Of a DNA stretch of 54,077 nucleotides, positions 45,522-53,507 are shown piece after piece. Origin of the DNA: Rhodocyclaceae bacterium (GTDB lineage Bacteria; Pseudomonadota; Gammaproteobacteria; Burkholderiales; Rhodocyclaceae). The stretch covers positions 1 to 54,077 of the forward strand of contig JAUXOM010000006.1 in the NCBI GenBank assembly GCA_030682175.1. The letters are read 5' to 3'. Every line of letters begins with the position of its first letter. Position 1 is the stretch's first letter. The notes below the pieces were generated by a model. It saw only the letters and a list, made by a program, of their open reading frames with translations, searched no databases and had not been told where the DNA came from. The position numbers were made by a program, and so were the translations under genes.

Positions 45522-45748
45522 CATGGGGACGGCGTCAGCCGCCTCGCCCAACAGGGGGACGACGACGCCTCAAGCGAATAGAGGGCGCCAATGAAACTCA
45601 TAATATAGCTTTATCCTAATATACGATGGGGCGCGCTAAAATGCGTCACTTTTTGCAACGCCTCCGCTGTTTTCCGCAGCGAAACCGGTGAGTTATTTTC
45701 TGGCCGGAGGTGGCGCGATTTTCCGACATCACCCGCCGAATCGACCCC
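45439..45748. other. Intergenic region upstream of the second sulP
   Basis: The left part is repeat-derived. From 45590 to 45660 the DNA is AT-rich (CATAATATAGCTTTATCC and on), which suits a promoter for sulP2. No clear sigma-54 element was found. A GTG at 45710 is an alternative start for sulP2. Confidence 0.5.
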
Positions 45749-47905
45749 ATGATTGCCTCGTCCTGGCTACTGCGACTATTTCCGTTTCTCGCCTGGTTTC
45801 CAGTCAGTTCCATCATCCTGCGCGGCGATCTGATCGCCGGCATCACCGGCGCCCTGGTGCTGGTGCCGAAGGCGATGGCCTACGCCCAACTGGCCGGCCT
45901 GCCGGTCTATTTCGGCCTCTATACCGCCTTCATCCCGGCCATTCTCGGCGCGCTGTGGGGCTCCAGCCGACAATTGGCGACCGGCCCGGTGGCCATCGTC
46001 TCGTTGATGACCGCCGCCGCCGTGGCGCCGCTGGCGGTGCCGATGAGCGAGGACTTCGTCGGCCTGGTGCTGCTGCTCACCCTGATGGTCGGCGTCATCC
46101 AGTTCAGCCTCGGCGCCCTCAAGCTCGGCACCATCGTCAATTTTGTCTCGCATCCGGTAATCCTCGGCTTCATGAACGCGGCGGCGATCATCATCGCCCT
46201 GTCGCAGCTCGACATGCTGCTCGGCATCCCCAAGGGCCGCAGCGACTTCTTCCTCAAGGACATCTGGGAAATGCTCGGCTACCTGCCGCTGACCCACCTG
46301 CCCACGCTCGCCATGTCGGCTTTCGCCCTCGCGCTGATGCTGGTGCTGAAAAAGATTCCCCTCCTGGCCAAGCCGAGCATCCTGATCGCCGTAATCATTA
46401 CCACCTTGATCAGCTATGCCATCGGTTTTGAACATAAGTCCCTGGGAGCACCCGAAGAGATCGCCGATCCCACCACCCGCTCCTTTGTCACCGGCTACAT
46501 TCAGACCGATGCGCAGATCGCGGCGCTCAACGGCATCATCACCACCCGCTCGGCCGCCATGCGCGCCGCGGAAAAGGAGCACAGCGAGCGCTCCGTCGTC
46601 AATCTGTCGCACCAGATCGATCTGCTGCACATCGAGCTGGCGGGCGCGGAACAGCAGAACAAGCAACGCATGCATCAGCTGCGCCGTGTCATATTCGAGC
46701 GTGGCCAGGCGCCGGAAAACGAACCGGCGATGCTCTATCTGACCGGTCAGGTGCCGCCCGGCGTCGCGACCGACGGTCGCCAGTGGCACATCAAGAATAT
46801 CGAGAATGGCGCACTGAAACTCGTCGGCGGCGGCGACGTCATCGGCAAGGTGCCGGAGGGCCTGCCGGCCTTCCGCATCCCCACGCTGGGCCTCGATGCC
46901 ATCCTGTCGCTGCTGTCGGCGGCGCTGATCATCGCGCTGGTCGCGTTCATGGAATCGATTTCCATGGCCAAGGCCATCGCGGCCCAGTCCAAGCAGCGCG
47001 TCGATCCCAACCAGGAACTGATCGGCCAGGGCCTGTCCAATCTCGGCGGCGCCTTCTTCCAGTGCTACCCGGCGTGCGGTTCTTTCACCGGTTCCGCCAT
47101 CAACCTGCAGGCGGGCGCCAAGACCGGCTTCGCCATGGTTTTCAACGGGCTATTCGTCGCCGTGACCCTGCTGTTCCTGACGCCCTTCCTCTATCACCTG
47201 CCCAAGGCCGTGCTGGCGGTGATCATCCTGCTGGCCGTGGCCGGCCTGATCACCCCGGCCGCGCTCCGGCACACCTGGCGCGCCAGCCGTTTCGACGGCA
47301 TCGCGGCGCTGGTCACCTTCGTCGCCACCCTCGCCTTTGCGCCGCATCTCGACAAGGGCATCATGATCGGCGCGGCGCTGGCCATCCTGCTGCACATGTA
47401 CCACACCATGTCGCCGCGCGTCGCCATCCTCGGCCGCTTCAAGGACGGTACGCTGCGCGACGCCAAGGTGAACAACCTGCCGGCCTCCGATGTCATCACC
47501 GCCGTGCGCTTCGACGGCCGCCTTTATTTCGCCAACGTCTCCCATTTCGAGGATGCCATTCTCGAAGCGGTGGCGGCCAACCCCGAGGCACCCTATCTGC
47601 TGATCGTCGGCAACGGCATCAACGACATCGACGCCTCCGGCGAGGAAGTCATCCACCATCTCGTCGACCGCCTCAACGAGAATGGCATCGTCGTGCTGTT
47701 CGCCGGTCTAAAAAAACAGGTGCTCGACGTACTTCGGGCCACCGGGCTCTGGGAAAAAATCGGCGCGCGACGCTTCTTCGCTACTTCGGAACAGGCACTC
47801 CAGGCGATCTATTCGCGTGCCGAGTACGCCGACGAGGACGACCCGTTCAGGCCGCCGCCGCGTTCCGCGCGCACCAACTCTCTCGCCACCAAATTGCACG
47901 ACTGA
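45749..47905 (+). CDS. Second SulP-family anion transporter with STAS domain and TM7-TM8 loop insertion
   Basis: The 718-residue protein resembles the SulP at 39712 along its length (RGDLIAGITGALVLVPKAMAY; FMESISMAKAIAAQ; STAS with FDGRLYFANVSHFEDAI). It too has about 135 extra residues (228-362) before GKVPEGLPAFRIP, but with a different, partly coiled-coil-like sequence (HQIDLLHIELAGAEQQNKQ). The start is uncertain: 45749 is the first ATG, a GTG at 45710 would add 13 residues, and neither has a good ribosome binding site. It forms a series with the CBS and SLC13 genes. Substrate: sulfate or bicarbonate. Confidence 0.85.
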   Translation: MIASSWLLRLFPFLAWFPVSSIILRGDLIAGITGALVLVPKAMAYAQLAGLPVYFGLYTAFIPAILGALWGSSRQLATGPVAIVSLMTAAAVAPLAVPMSEDFVGLVLLLTLMVGVIQFSLGALKLGTIVNFVSHPVILGFMNAAAIIIALSQLDMLLGIPKGRSDFFLKDIWEMLGYLPLTHLPTLAMSAFALALMLVLKKIPLLAKPSILIAVIITTLISYAIGFEHKSLGAPEEIADPTTRSFVTGYIQTDAQIAALNGIITTRSAAMRAAEKEHSERSVVNLSHQIDLLHIELAGAEQQNKQRMHQLRRVIFERGQAPENEPAMLYLTGQVPPGVATDGRQWHIKNIENGALKLVGGGDVIGKVPEGLPAFRIPTLGLDAILSLLSAALIIALVAFMESISMAKAIAAQSKQRVDPNQELIGQGLSNLGGAFFQCYPACGSFTGSAINLQAGAKTGFAMVFNGLFVAVTLLFLTPFLYHLPKAVLAVIILLAVAGLITPAALRHTWRASRFDGIAALVTFVATLAFAPHLDKGIMIGAALAILLHMYHTMSPRVAILGRFKDGTLRDAKVNNLPASDVITAVRFDGRLYFANVSHFEDAILEAVAANPEAPYLLIVGNGINDIDASGEEVIHHLVDRLNENGIVVLFAGLKKQVLDVLRATGLWEKIGARRFFATSEQALQAIYSRAEYADEDDPFRPPPRSARTNSLATKLHD

Positions 47906-47946
47906 ACCCCCCTCCCATCAAACAGGATTCCACCAAGGAGATTTTC

Positions 47947-48468
47947 ATGTCACTCACCGGCACCACCAGGGAACTGCTTATTCCCCTGGCCGATTTTCCG
48001 CATGTCCGCAGCGACTTATCATTGCGCGATGTCTTTGCCAAGATGCATGCCCTTTCCGGCACGGCAGAACTTTTTCGCAACGTTCTGGTGGTCGATGACA
48101 AGGACCGATTGATCGGCATACTTGGCCTGAAAAACCTGCTGAACGCCCTGCTGCCGGAGTATCTGAAAACCGCGTCCCATTTCGAGGGTGCCGGAGAAGA
48201 TCTCAGCAGCCTGGCCGCGCTGTGGCAGGATGATTGCGAGGAAGCCTGCCGCTCGGCCCACAAGATTATTGTCAAGGACCATGTCACGCCGGTATCCGCA
48301 ACCATCAAGATCGATGACCCGCTGACCATAGCCGTATTCCTCTTCGCTACCACGCCAGCCAACATATTGCCGGTGATGGACAACAAACGATTGGTCGGTG
48401 TGCTGCGTCTGGTCGACCTGTTCGACGAAGTGACCAGCGAAGTTCTCTGCCAGCAGGTGACACGATGA
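47947..48468 (+). CDS. CBS-domain-pair protein
   Basis: The 173-residue soluble protein has two CBS-like units (FRNVLVVDDKDRLIGILGLK and NILPVMDNKRLVGVLRLVDL). CBS pairs bind adenine nucleotides and regulate transporters and channels. It lies between the second SulP and the SLC13 symporter, overlapping the latter by 4 bases (ATGA), so it probably controls one of them. AAGGAG precedes the ATG. Confidence 0.82.
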   Translation: MSLTGTTRELLIPLADFPHVRSDLSLRDVFAKMHALSGTAELFRNVLVVDDKDRLIGILGLKNLLNALLPEYLKTASHFEGAGEDLSSLAALWQDDCEEACRSAHKIIVKDHVTPVSATIKIDDPLTIAVFLFATTPANILPVMDNKRLVGVLRLVDLFDEVTSEVLCQQVTR

Positions 48469-49943
48469 GCAGCACAATCCTTGATGAAACGCCTCCGGCA
48501 TCCTTCGACTGGAAGAAATGGATCGCGCTGCTCGGTGGTTTTGGCCTCTTCCTGCTGATCTATTTCTCCCCGCCCTGGGGCGTCGCCATCGATCCGGGCG
48601 GCAAGGAATTCGTTCTTTCCCAGGAAGGCAAGGCGGCCATCGGTCTGTTCCTGATGGCCGGCATCTGGTGGGTATTCGAGGTAATTCCCATCGGCATCAC
48701 CGCCATCGCCATCGGCGTGTTCCAGGCGCTGTTCATGATCCGCCCGGCCAGGGATGCGTTCCGCGACTTCATGGACCCGTCGGTGATGTTCATCTTCGGC
48801 TCGATGGTCATCGGCATGGCCTTCACCAAGACCGGCCTGACCAAGCGCATTGCCTACAAGATGCTGGCGGTGGTCGGCGAAAACACCCGCACCATCCTGC
48901 TCGGCACCATGGTCGTCACCGCCCTGCTCGCCCACGTCATGGCGCACACGGCGGTCGCCGCCACCATGTTCCCCATCCTGCTGGCCATCCTCGCCCTCTA
49001 CAAGGAAGGCGAAGGACCGTCGCGCTTCGGCAAGGGCCTGTTCATCGGCATGGCCTGGGCAGCCGGCGCCGGCAGCATCATCACCCTGCTCGGCGCCGCG
49101 CGCGGCCCGGCGGCGGCGGCGATGTTCACCGAGTTCACCGGCCGCCAGGTCGATTTCTTCGACTTCCCACTCTACATGGGCATCATTGGCTGGAGCATGG
49201 TCTTCATCATCTGGGCCTACATCGCCGTCGTCTTCAAACCGTCCAAGGCCACCATCCCCGGCCTGCGCGACAAGGTAGCCAAGCTGTCGCGCGTCCTGGG
49301 CCCGATGACCGCGAAGGAATATTTCGTCATCGCCTGCGTCGGCCTCGTCGTTGTCATGATGGCGGCACAATCGATGGTGCCTGCGCTCAAGGGCATCGAC
49401 CGCGCCGGCCTGATGCTCACCTCGACGCTGCTGTTCTTCATCTTCGGCGTGCTGAAAGTGCAAGACCTTGAAGAAATGCCGTGGAACATCATCCTGCTGT
49501 TCTCGGGCGCGATGAGCATCGGCTTCTGCCTGTGGAAGACCGGCGCCGCGGAGTGGATGGCGGTGAACTTCCTCACAGCACTCCTGGACGCGCACTGGTG
49601 GGTGTTCGTCATGGGCGTTTCCGCTTTCATCCTGATCATGACCAACTTCATCATGAACGTCGCCGCCATCGCCATCGCCCTGCCGGTCTCGCTGGTGATG
49701 GCCCGCTATCTCGGCGTCGCGCCCGACGTGATCTTCTTCTCCGCGCTGGTGGTCGCCGGCATGCCCTTCGTGCTGCTGATCGGCGCGGCGCCCAACGCCA
49801 TCGCCTACGAGTCCAAGCAGTTCACGCCGGGCGAGTTCTTCAAGCACGGCCTGGTCATGAGCGCGATATTGCTGGTGGTGCTGGGCATCGCGCTGGCCAC
49901 CCTCTGGCCGCTGCTGGGCATGCAGATTCTGCTGCCGAGCTAA
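48465..49943 (+). CDS. SLC13/DASS-family sodium:anion symporter
   Basis: The 492-residue protein has about 11-12 TM helices and the DASS layout of two repeats ending in SNT-like turns (AHVMAHTAVAATMFP in the first half, TNFIMNVAAIAIALPV in the second). Members import sulfate or dicarboxylates with sodium. The first SNT position is altered (MAHTA), so specificity is open. Its link to SulP and a CBS regulator suggests an inorganic anion or C4-acid. It is the last gene before a repeat element. Confidence 0.83.
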   Translation: MSSTILDETPPASFDWKKWIALLGGFGLFLLIYFSPPWGVAIDPGGKEFVLSQEGKAAIGLFLMAGIWWVFEVIPIGITAIAIGVFQALFMIRPARDAFRDFMDPSVMFIFGSMVIGMAFTKTGLTKRIAYKMLAVVGENTRTILLGTMVVTALLAHVMAHTAVAATMFPILLAILALYKEGEGPSRFGKGLFIGMAWAAGAGSIITLLGAARGPAAAAMFTEFTGRQVDFFDFPLYMGIIGWSMVFIIWAYIAVVFKPSKATIPGLRDKVAKLSRVLGPMTAKEYFVIACVGLVVVMMAAQSMVPALKGIDRAGLMLTSTLLFFIFGVLKVQDLEEMPWNIILLFSGAMSIGFCLWKTGAAEWMAVNFLTALLDAHWWVFVMGVSAFILIMTNFIMNVAAIAIALPVSLVMARYLGVAPDVIFFSALVVAGMPFVLLIGAAPNAIAYESKQFTPGEFFKHGLVMSAILLVVLGIALATLWPLLGMQILLPS

Positions 49944-49955
49944 TATACACGCCCG

Positions 49956-50090
49956 CCCCCCTTCGCCCCCCTCTCGGGGGGTTCTTGCTTGCTCGCTGCG
50001 CTCAGCTATTACGGGGTGCGGGGGTTTGCGGTCGGTGCGGGTTGCGGCTGGCGCCGCGTGCCGCGTTTGCTTGGGGCGGCCCGGCGCAAA
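49956..50090. repeat. GC-rich intergenic repeat, copy 2 (related to 6818-6958)
   Basis: Between convergent genes. It starts with a C-run/G-run inverted segment (CCCCCCTCTCGGGGGG) and continues GCTCGCTGCGCTCAG, GCGGTCGGTGCGGGTTGCGG and GCTTGGGGCGGCCCGGCGC, in the same order as at 6818. The hairpin could also work as an attenuating terminator. Confidence 0.65.
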
Positions 50091-50109
50091 CACTACCGTT
50101 AATGGGCCA

Positions 50110-52680
50110 TCATTCCCGCGGCACTGCCGCCGCGTCGATCATGCCGTCCCGGATCATGCGGATGTCCGCGTGGATTCGCTCCAGATACTCTTCGATGAAG
50201 CCCTCCTCGTCCATCACCATGTCCACCTGACGGGTGTGGATGAGCAGATAGCCCAGCACCACGAGCCGTTCCTTCAGGTAGGGCACCGGCCGCTTCTCGA
50301 TGCGGGCCGTGAGGGAGTCGCCCTTGATGTCGACGCGGAAATCCAGTTCGCGCAGCATCTCGCCCAGCAGTCGCACGCGCCGCCGCCGCCGCCGCTCGTC
50401 GGCAGCGCCGCCCTGAAACTGGAAGTTCACATAGGACTCGGTGAGCAACTCCGAAAAGTTGGCCTCGGCCAGGGCGAAGTGATAGCCGAGCCGGACGCTC
50501 AGATTGCAATATTTCTTCGACAGCAAAAAGTAGTTGCGGCCGGCCATGCTCGAACGCACCGCCGGGTCGATCTGCGGATTCATCGCCGACTGCGCGATGA
50601 TGGCACCGAAGCCGCGCAGACTGACCGGCGGCGGCCCTTCCCAGGGCACGGCCGTCATGCCGCGCCAGATCGCCAACATCGGTTCGGAAACAATGTCCTC
50701 GATGCGGATGAAGGGACTGGCCAGGTCCGTGTCGTCCCGATAGCCGTCCTTCAGGTTGATCACCCACCACTGGGAAGGCATGTCGACCACATACAACTGC
50801 TTGGCCGACTTGTCGCGCGAGCCGTAACGACGGCCGAAATTGAACATTTCGGCGAGGGCTTTTTCGTGGCAGAAGCGGGTGATGTCGTGCAGAGTCTGAC
50901 AATTACCCGCCTTGAAAAACGGCGAGTCCGGCGCGGTCAGATGCAATGGGGTGATGTGGGTGAGCGCATCCTTGAGCAGGGTGTGGATCGGGCTGCCCGC
51001 CATGAGGTTGGGCGGCGGCGGCGCGGCCTTGAGCTGGGCCTCGACGCGCCCCTCATAGACGCGACGGGCCGTGGCGCATACTGTAATGGTCTGGCCGTTT
51101 TCGAGTCGGGCCGTCGCGCCCGGCAGATCGAACAGCGCCGGCACGCCGAATTCACGCGCCACGGTGGCCAAGTGGGTGGCGCTCTGGCCGGTTTCACTCA
51201 CGACGGCAACGGCGCGATTCATCAGCACGGCCCATTCCGGATAGGGCGTCTCCACCACCAGCACCGCGCCTTTCGGAAAATCGAGAATATCGAGCGCGCA
51301 GTTGACCTTGAACACCTCGCCCGCTGCCGCGCCACGGCTGGCCGTAACGCCACCCGTCAGAAGCGGGGTTTGGTCCTCCGTTTGGAGCGGCACCTCCCGC
51401 TCCGTTTCCGGGCCCGCGATACCCAGACGCGCCCCCGCATCGAGGGGCCGCGCCTGGAGAATGAACAACTGGCCATTTTGATCAAACGCCCATTCGATAT
51501 CCTGCGGCGAACCGAAGTGACTTTCTATCAGCAGCGACACCCGCGCCAGTTCGCGCGCCTCTTCTTCGGTCAGGCAAGCCTTGCCTCCCGCTGCATCGGC
51601 CAGATGAAGCCAGGCGACGTCGTGCGGCGCTTCTCGCGAGACCCGCAGCAGGTCGTAGGCGGAACTGCCGTCCACAATCTGGTTACCCAGTCCCGCCGCT
51701 GCGTGAATGATCAACCAAGGCCCCTCCGGGTCGTCGGCGGGTCGCGAATAGGCCACACCGCTGGCACGGGCATCGACCATGACCAGGCAGCCGACGCACA
51801 TCAGCACATCCTGGTGCCGATAGCCGCGCTGTTGATGGTAGATGATGGCCTGGCTTTGGTATTTGCCCGCCAGGATGTCCCGGTAGATCCGCGGGATGTC
51901 AGCCTCGCCCACCCCCAGACGAGTACGGTATTGGCCGGCGAAGGAACCCTGGATGCCATCCTCGCCGAGGGCGCTCGAGCGCAAGGAGACGGTGAGCGGC
52001 CGCCCCACCCGTGCGGCGAGCAGATCGACCTGTTGCCGAATCGCCCGCACGAGATCCCCGGGTAACAGAGTGGACCTGATCAGGTCCTGGATGTCCGCAC
52101 TGACCGTGTAGAGGGCTTCGAGGTTCTCGATGTCGAGCGTCTTCAGGCGACGATTGATCTCGTCCTGAATGTAACTCACCTCCATGAAATGCAGGGCGGC
52201 GGCGGCGGTAACCACAAAGCCGTCGGGGACGCGCAGGCCGAGGTGTTTCTTCATCTCGCCGAGGTTGGCCATTTTCGCGCCGACCTGATCGACGGCGCTG
52301 CGGTCGATGTCGTCGATGCCGAGCACCAGCGCGGTCCCCGCCATCGCTGGCTGCCGCGAGAGGATGGCCTCGATCTCGTCGGTGATGCTCGTGAAGCGCT
52401 CGTGAAGGTCGCGATAGCGGCCGTCGGAAAGCACCGTCAGGCTGTGCACCATCTTGTAGACGTTCACCGTCAGCGCCGTCAGCTCGCCGCGCACGAAGGC
52501 CATGCCGAATGGCTTGCCTGACTGGAGCATGTCCTCGGCCGACGACATCAGTTCGAGCGCGTTGTTGTTGGCCGTGAGCAGGGCGCGAAAGTTGCGGAAT
52601 TGCTCCAGGAAGGCCGACTGAATTTCTTCGGCGCCAAGCCGGGGGCCCGACTGAAACAGTTTGGCAAGGAACTTGAACAT
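50110..52680 (-). CDS. PEP synthase/PPDK-like phosphohistidine dikinase with novel C-terminal domain
   Basis: The 856-residue protein has a helical N-terminus (about 1-115), a PPDK-type ATP-grasp domain (about 120-430; GAKMANLGEM, VSLRSSALGEDG, SPQDIEWAFDQNGQLFILQARP in order) and a phosphohistidine domain with His503 (SETGQSATHLATVAREFG). The PEP/pyruvate-binding barrel of PpsA is missing; about 300 residues of unrecognised sequence replace it. It should form a phospho-His from ATP, but the acceptor is unknown. It lies downstream of two membrane protein genes, separated by a hairpin. Confidence 0.78.
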   Translation of the reverse strand: MFKFLAKLFQSGPRLGAEEIQSAFLEQFRNFRALLTANNNALELMSSAEDMLQSGKPFGMAFVRGELTALTVNVYKMVHSLTVLSDGRYRDLHERFTSITDEIEAILSRQPAMAGTALVLGIDDIDRSAVDQVGAKMANLGEMKKHLGLRVPDGFVVTAAAALHFMEVSYIQDEINRRLKTLDIENLEALYTVSADIQDLIRSTLLPGDLVRAIRQQVDLLAARVGRPLTVSLRSSALGEDGIQGSFAGQYRTRLGVGEADIPRIYRDILAGKYQSQAIIYHQQRGYRHQDVLMCVGCLVMVDARASGVAYSRPADDPEGPWLIIHAAAGLGNQIVDGSSAYDLLRVSREAPHDVAWLHLADAAGGKACLTEEEARELARVSLLIESHFGSPQDIEWAFDQNGQLFILQARPLDAGARLGIAGPETEREVPLQTEDQTPLLTGGVTASRGAAAGEVFKVNCALDILDFPKGAVLVVETPYPEWAVLMNRAVAVVSETGQSATHLATVAREFGVPALFDLPGATARLENGQTITVCATARRVYEGRVEAQLKAAPPPPNLMAGSPIHTLLKDALTHITPLHLTAPDSPFFKAGNCQTLHDITRFCHEKALAEMFNFGRRYGSRDKSAKQLYVVDMPSQWWVINLKDGYRDDTDLASPFIRIEDIVSEPMLAIWRGMTAVPWEGPPPVSLRGFGAIIAQSAMNPQIDPAVRSSMAGRNYFLLSKKYCNLSVRLGYHFALAEANFSELLTESYVNFQFQGGAADERRRRRRVRLLGEMLRELDFRVDIKGDSLTARIEKRPVPYLKERLVVLGYLLIHTRQVDMVMDEEGFIEEYLERIHADIRMIRDGMIDAAAVPRE

Positions 52681-52698
52681 GGCTACCCGAAAATGAAT

Positions 52699-52728
52699 CG
52701 GGCCGGGGAGAGCACTCTCCCCGGCCCG
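52699..52728 (-). terminator. Intercistronic hairpin upstream of the dikinase gene
   Basis: Perfect 14-bp stem CGGGCCGGGGAGAG/CTCTCCCCGGCCCG with a 2-base loop (CA). On the minus strand it is followed by ATTCATTTTCGG, a weak T-run. It lies between two minus-strand genes and may attenuate transcription into the dikinase gene. Confidence 0.6.
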
Positions 52729-52815
52729 GGAAACGGAGTTTCAGTGAAGGCTAATGCCAGCGTTGGCTGGCGTTATGCCGTAACTAAAACACCAACGGGA
52801 CTCAGTGTGCCAAGC

Positions 52816-53505
52816 TTAGTGTTCCAACTTGAGTCCCCAGCCTTCAAACATGAACAGGATAGCGTAGCCGTACCAGATCGTGTAAACCACATAACCCACC
52901 AGGGATGCCAGGACCACCCAGAGCATGTTGCTCATGGGAATCGCCTTGATCCCGAAATAGTTATACGCGGGCTCGACGCCCTTGGTCTGCACATCGCGCA
53001 CGGTCTTGCTCTCGGCGAATTTGCTCTGCTTGTCCAGTTCCTTGCCCATCGTGGAGAGGGCGCGGTGCCAGTCATACAGCGCACGCTTGGGCTCGACCCC
53101 GTACTTATCCGTCAGTTTGGCGCCCTCGTTGTTGAACATGAGGTCGGCATCGGCCAGCGCCCCACTGAGCAGTTGGCCCATGTCGCCGGTTACGGTCAGC
53201 TGCCCCCCCTCGGCAACAACGCTGGCACCAGCCGCCGTGAACAACTTGTTCATCCGCTCGGTTTGACCGTCGTCCGCCGCCTTGATGCTCAGCGTAACGG
53301 CCTTGCCCTCATGCTGCTTGGCCTTTTCGGCCAGATCGGGAATGTAATAGGCCGAGTTCTTCGAGATGGAGTTGAAAACGCCGTCCAGATAGTCGATGGT
53401 GTTCTTGCCGCCCTCCAGCACGGGGCTGAAGATCGCGAACAGAACGATGAAAAAGCCCGTCAGGAGCACGAGTCCGATGCCAAATTCTCTTTTGTCGTGA
53501 ATCAT
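52816..53505 (-). CDS. Two-TM protein with periplasmic domain, coupled to TauE/SafE
   Basis: The 229-residue protein has an N-terminal TM helix (FGIGLVLLTGFFIVLFAIF), a soluble domain of about 150 residues expected in the periplasm and a C-terminal hydrophobic hairpin (MLWVVLASLVGYVVYTIWYG). No family motif is recognised. Its ATG lies 2 bases after the stop of the TauE/SafE gene and follows GGAGG, so the two are translated together. It is probably an accessory subunit of the permease. Confidence 0.72.
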   Translation of the reverse strand: MIHDKREFGIGLVLLTGFFIVLFAIFSPVLEGGKNTIDYLDGVFNSISKNSAYYIPDLAEKAKQHEGKAVTLSIKAADDGQTERMNKLFTAAGASVVAEGGQLTVTGDMGQLLSGALADADLMFNNEGAKLTDKYGVEPKRALYDWHRALSTMGKELDKQSKFAESKTVRDVQTKGVEPAYNYFGIKAIPMSNMLWVVLASLVGYVVYTIWYGYAILFMFEGWGLKLEH

Positions 53506-53507
53506 TT

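Noticed and set aside
45215-45601. 128-codon minus-strand ORF over the end of the NtrC gene
   Set aside because: It reads antisense of the regulator and of the family A repeat and has no family resemblance.
45590-45740. Sigma-54 promoter for the second sulP
   Set aside because: No GG-N10-GC element with acceptable flanks was found on the plus strand.
46783-48468. 561-codon frame spanning the second sulP and the CBS gene
   Set aside because: Only the last 173 codons, from the ATG at 47947 with a good ribosome binding site, resemble a protein family; the rest is a shadow of sulP.
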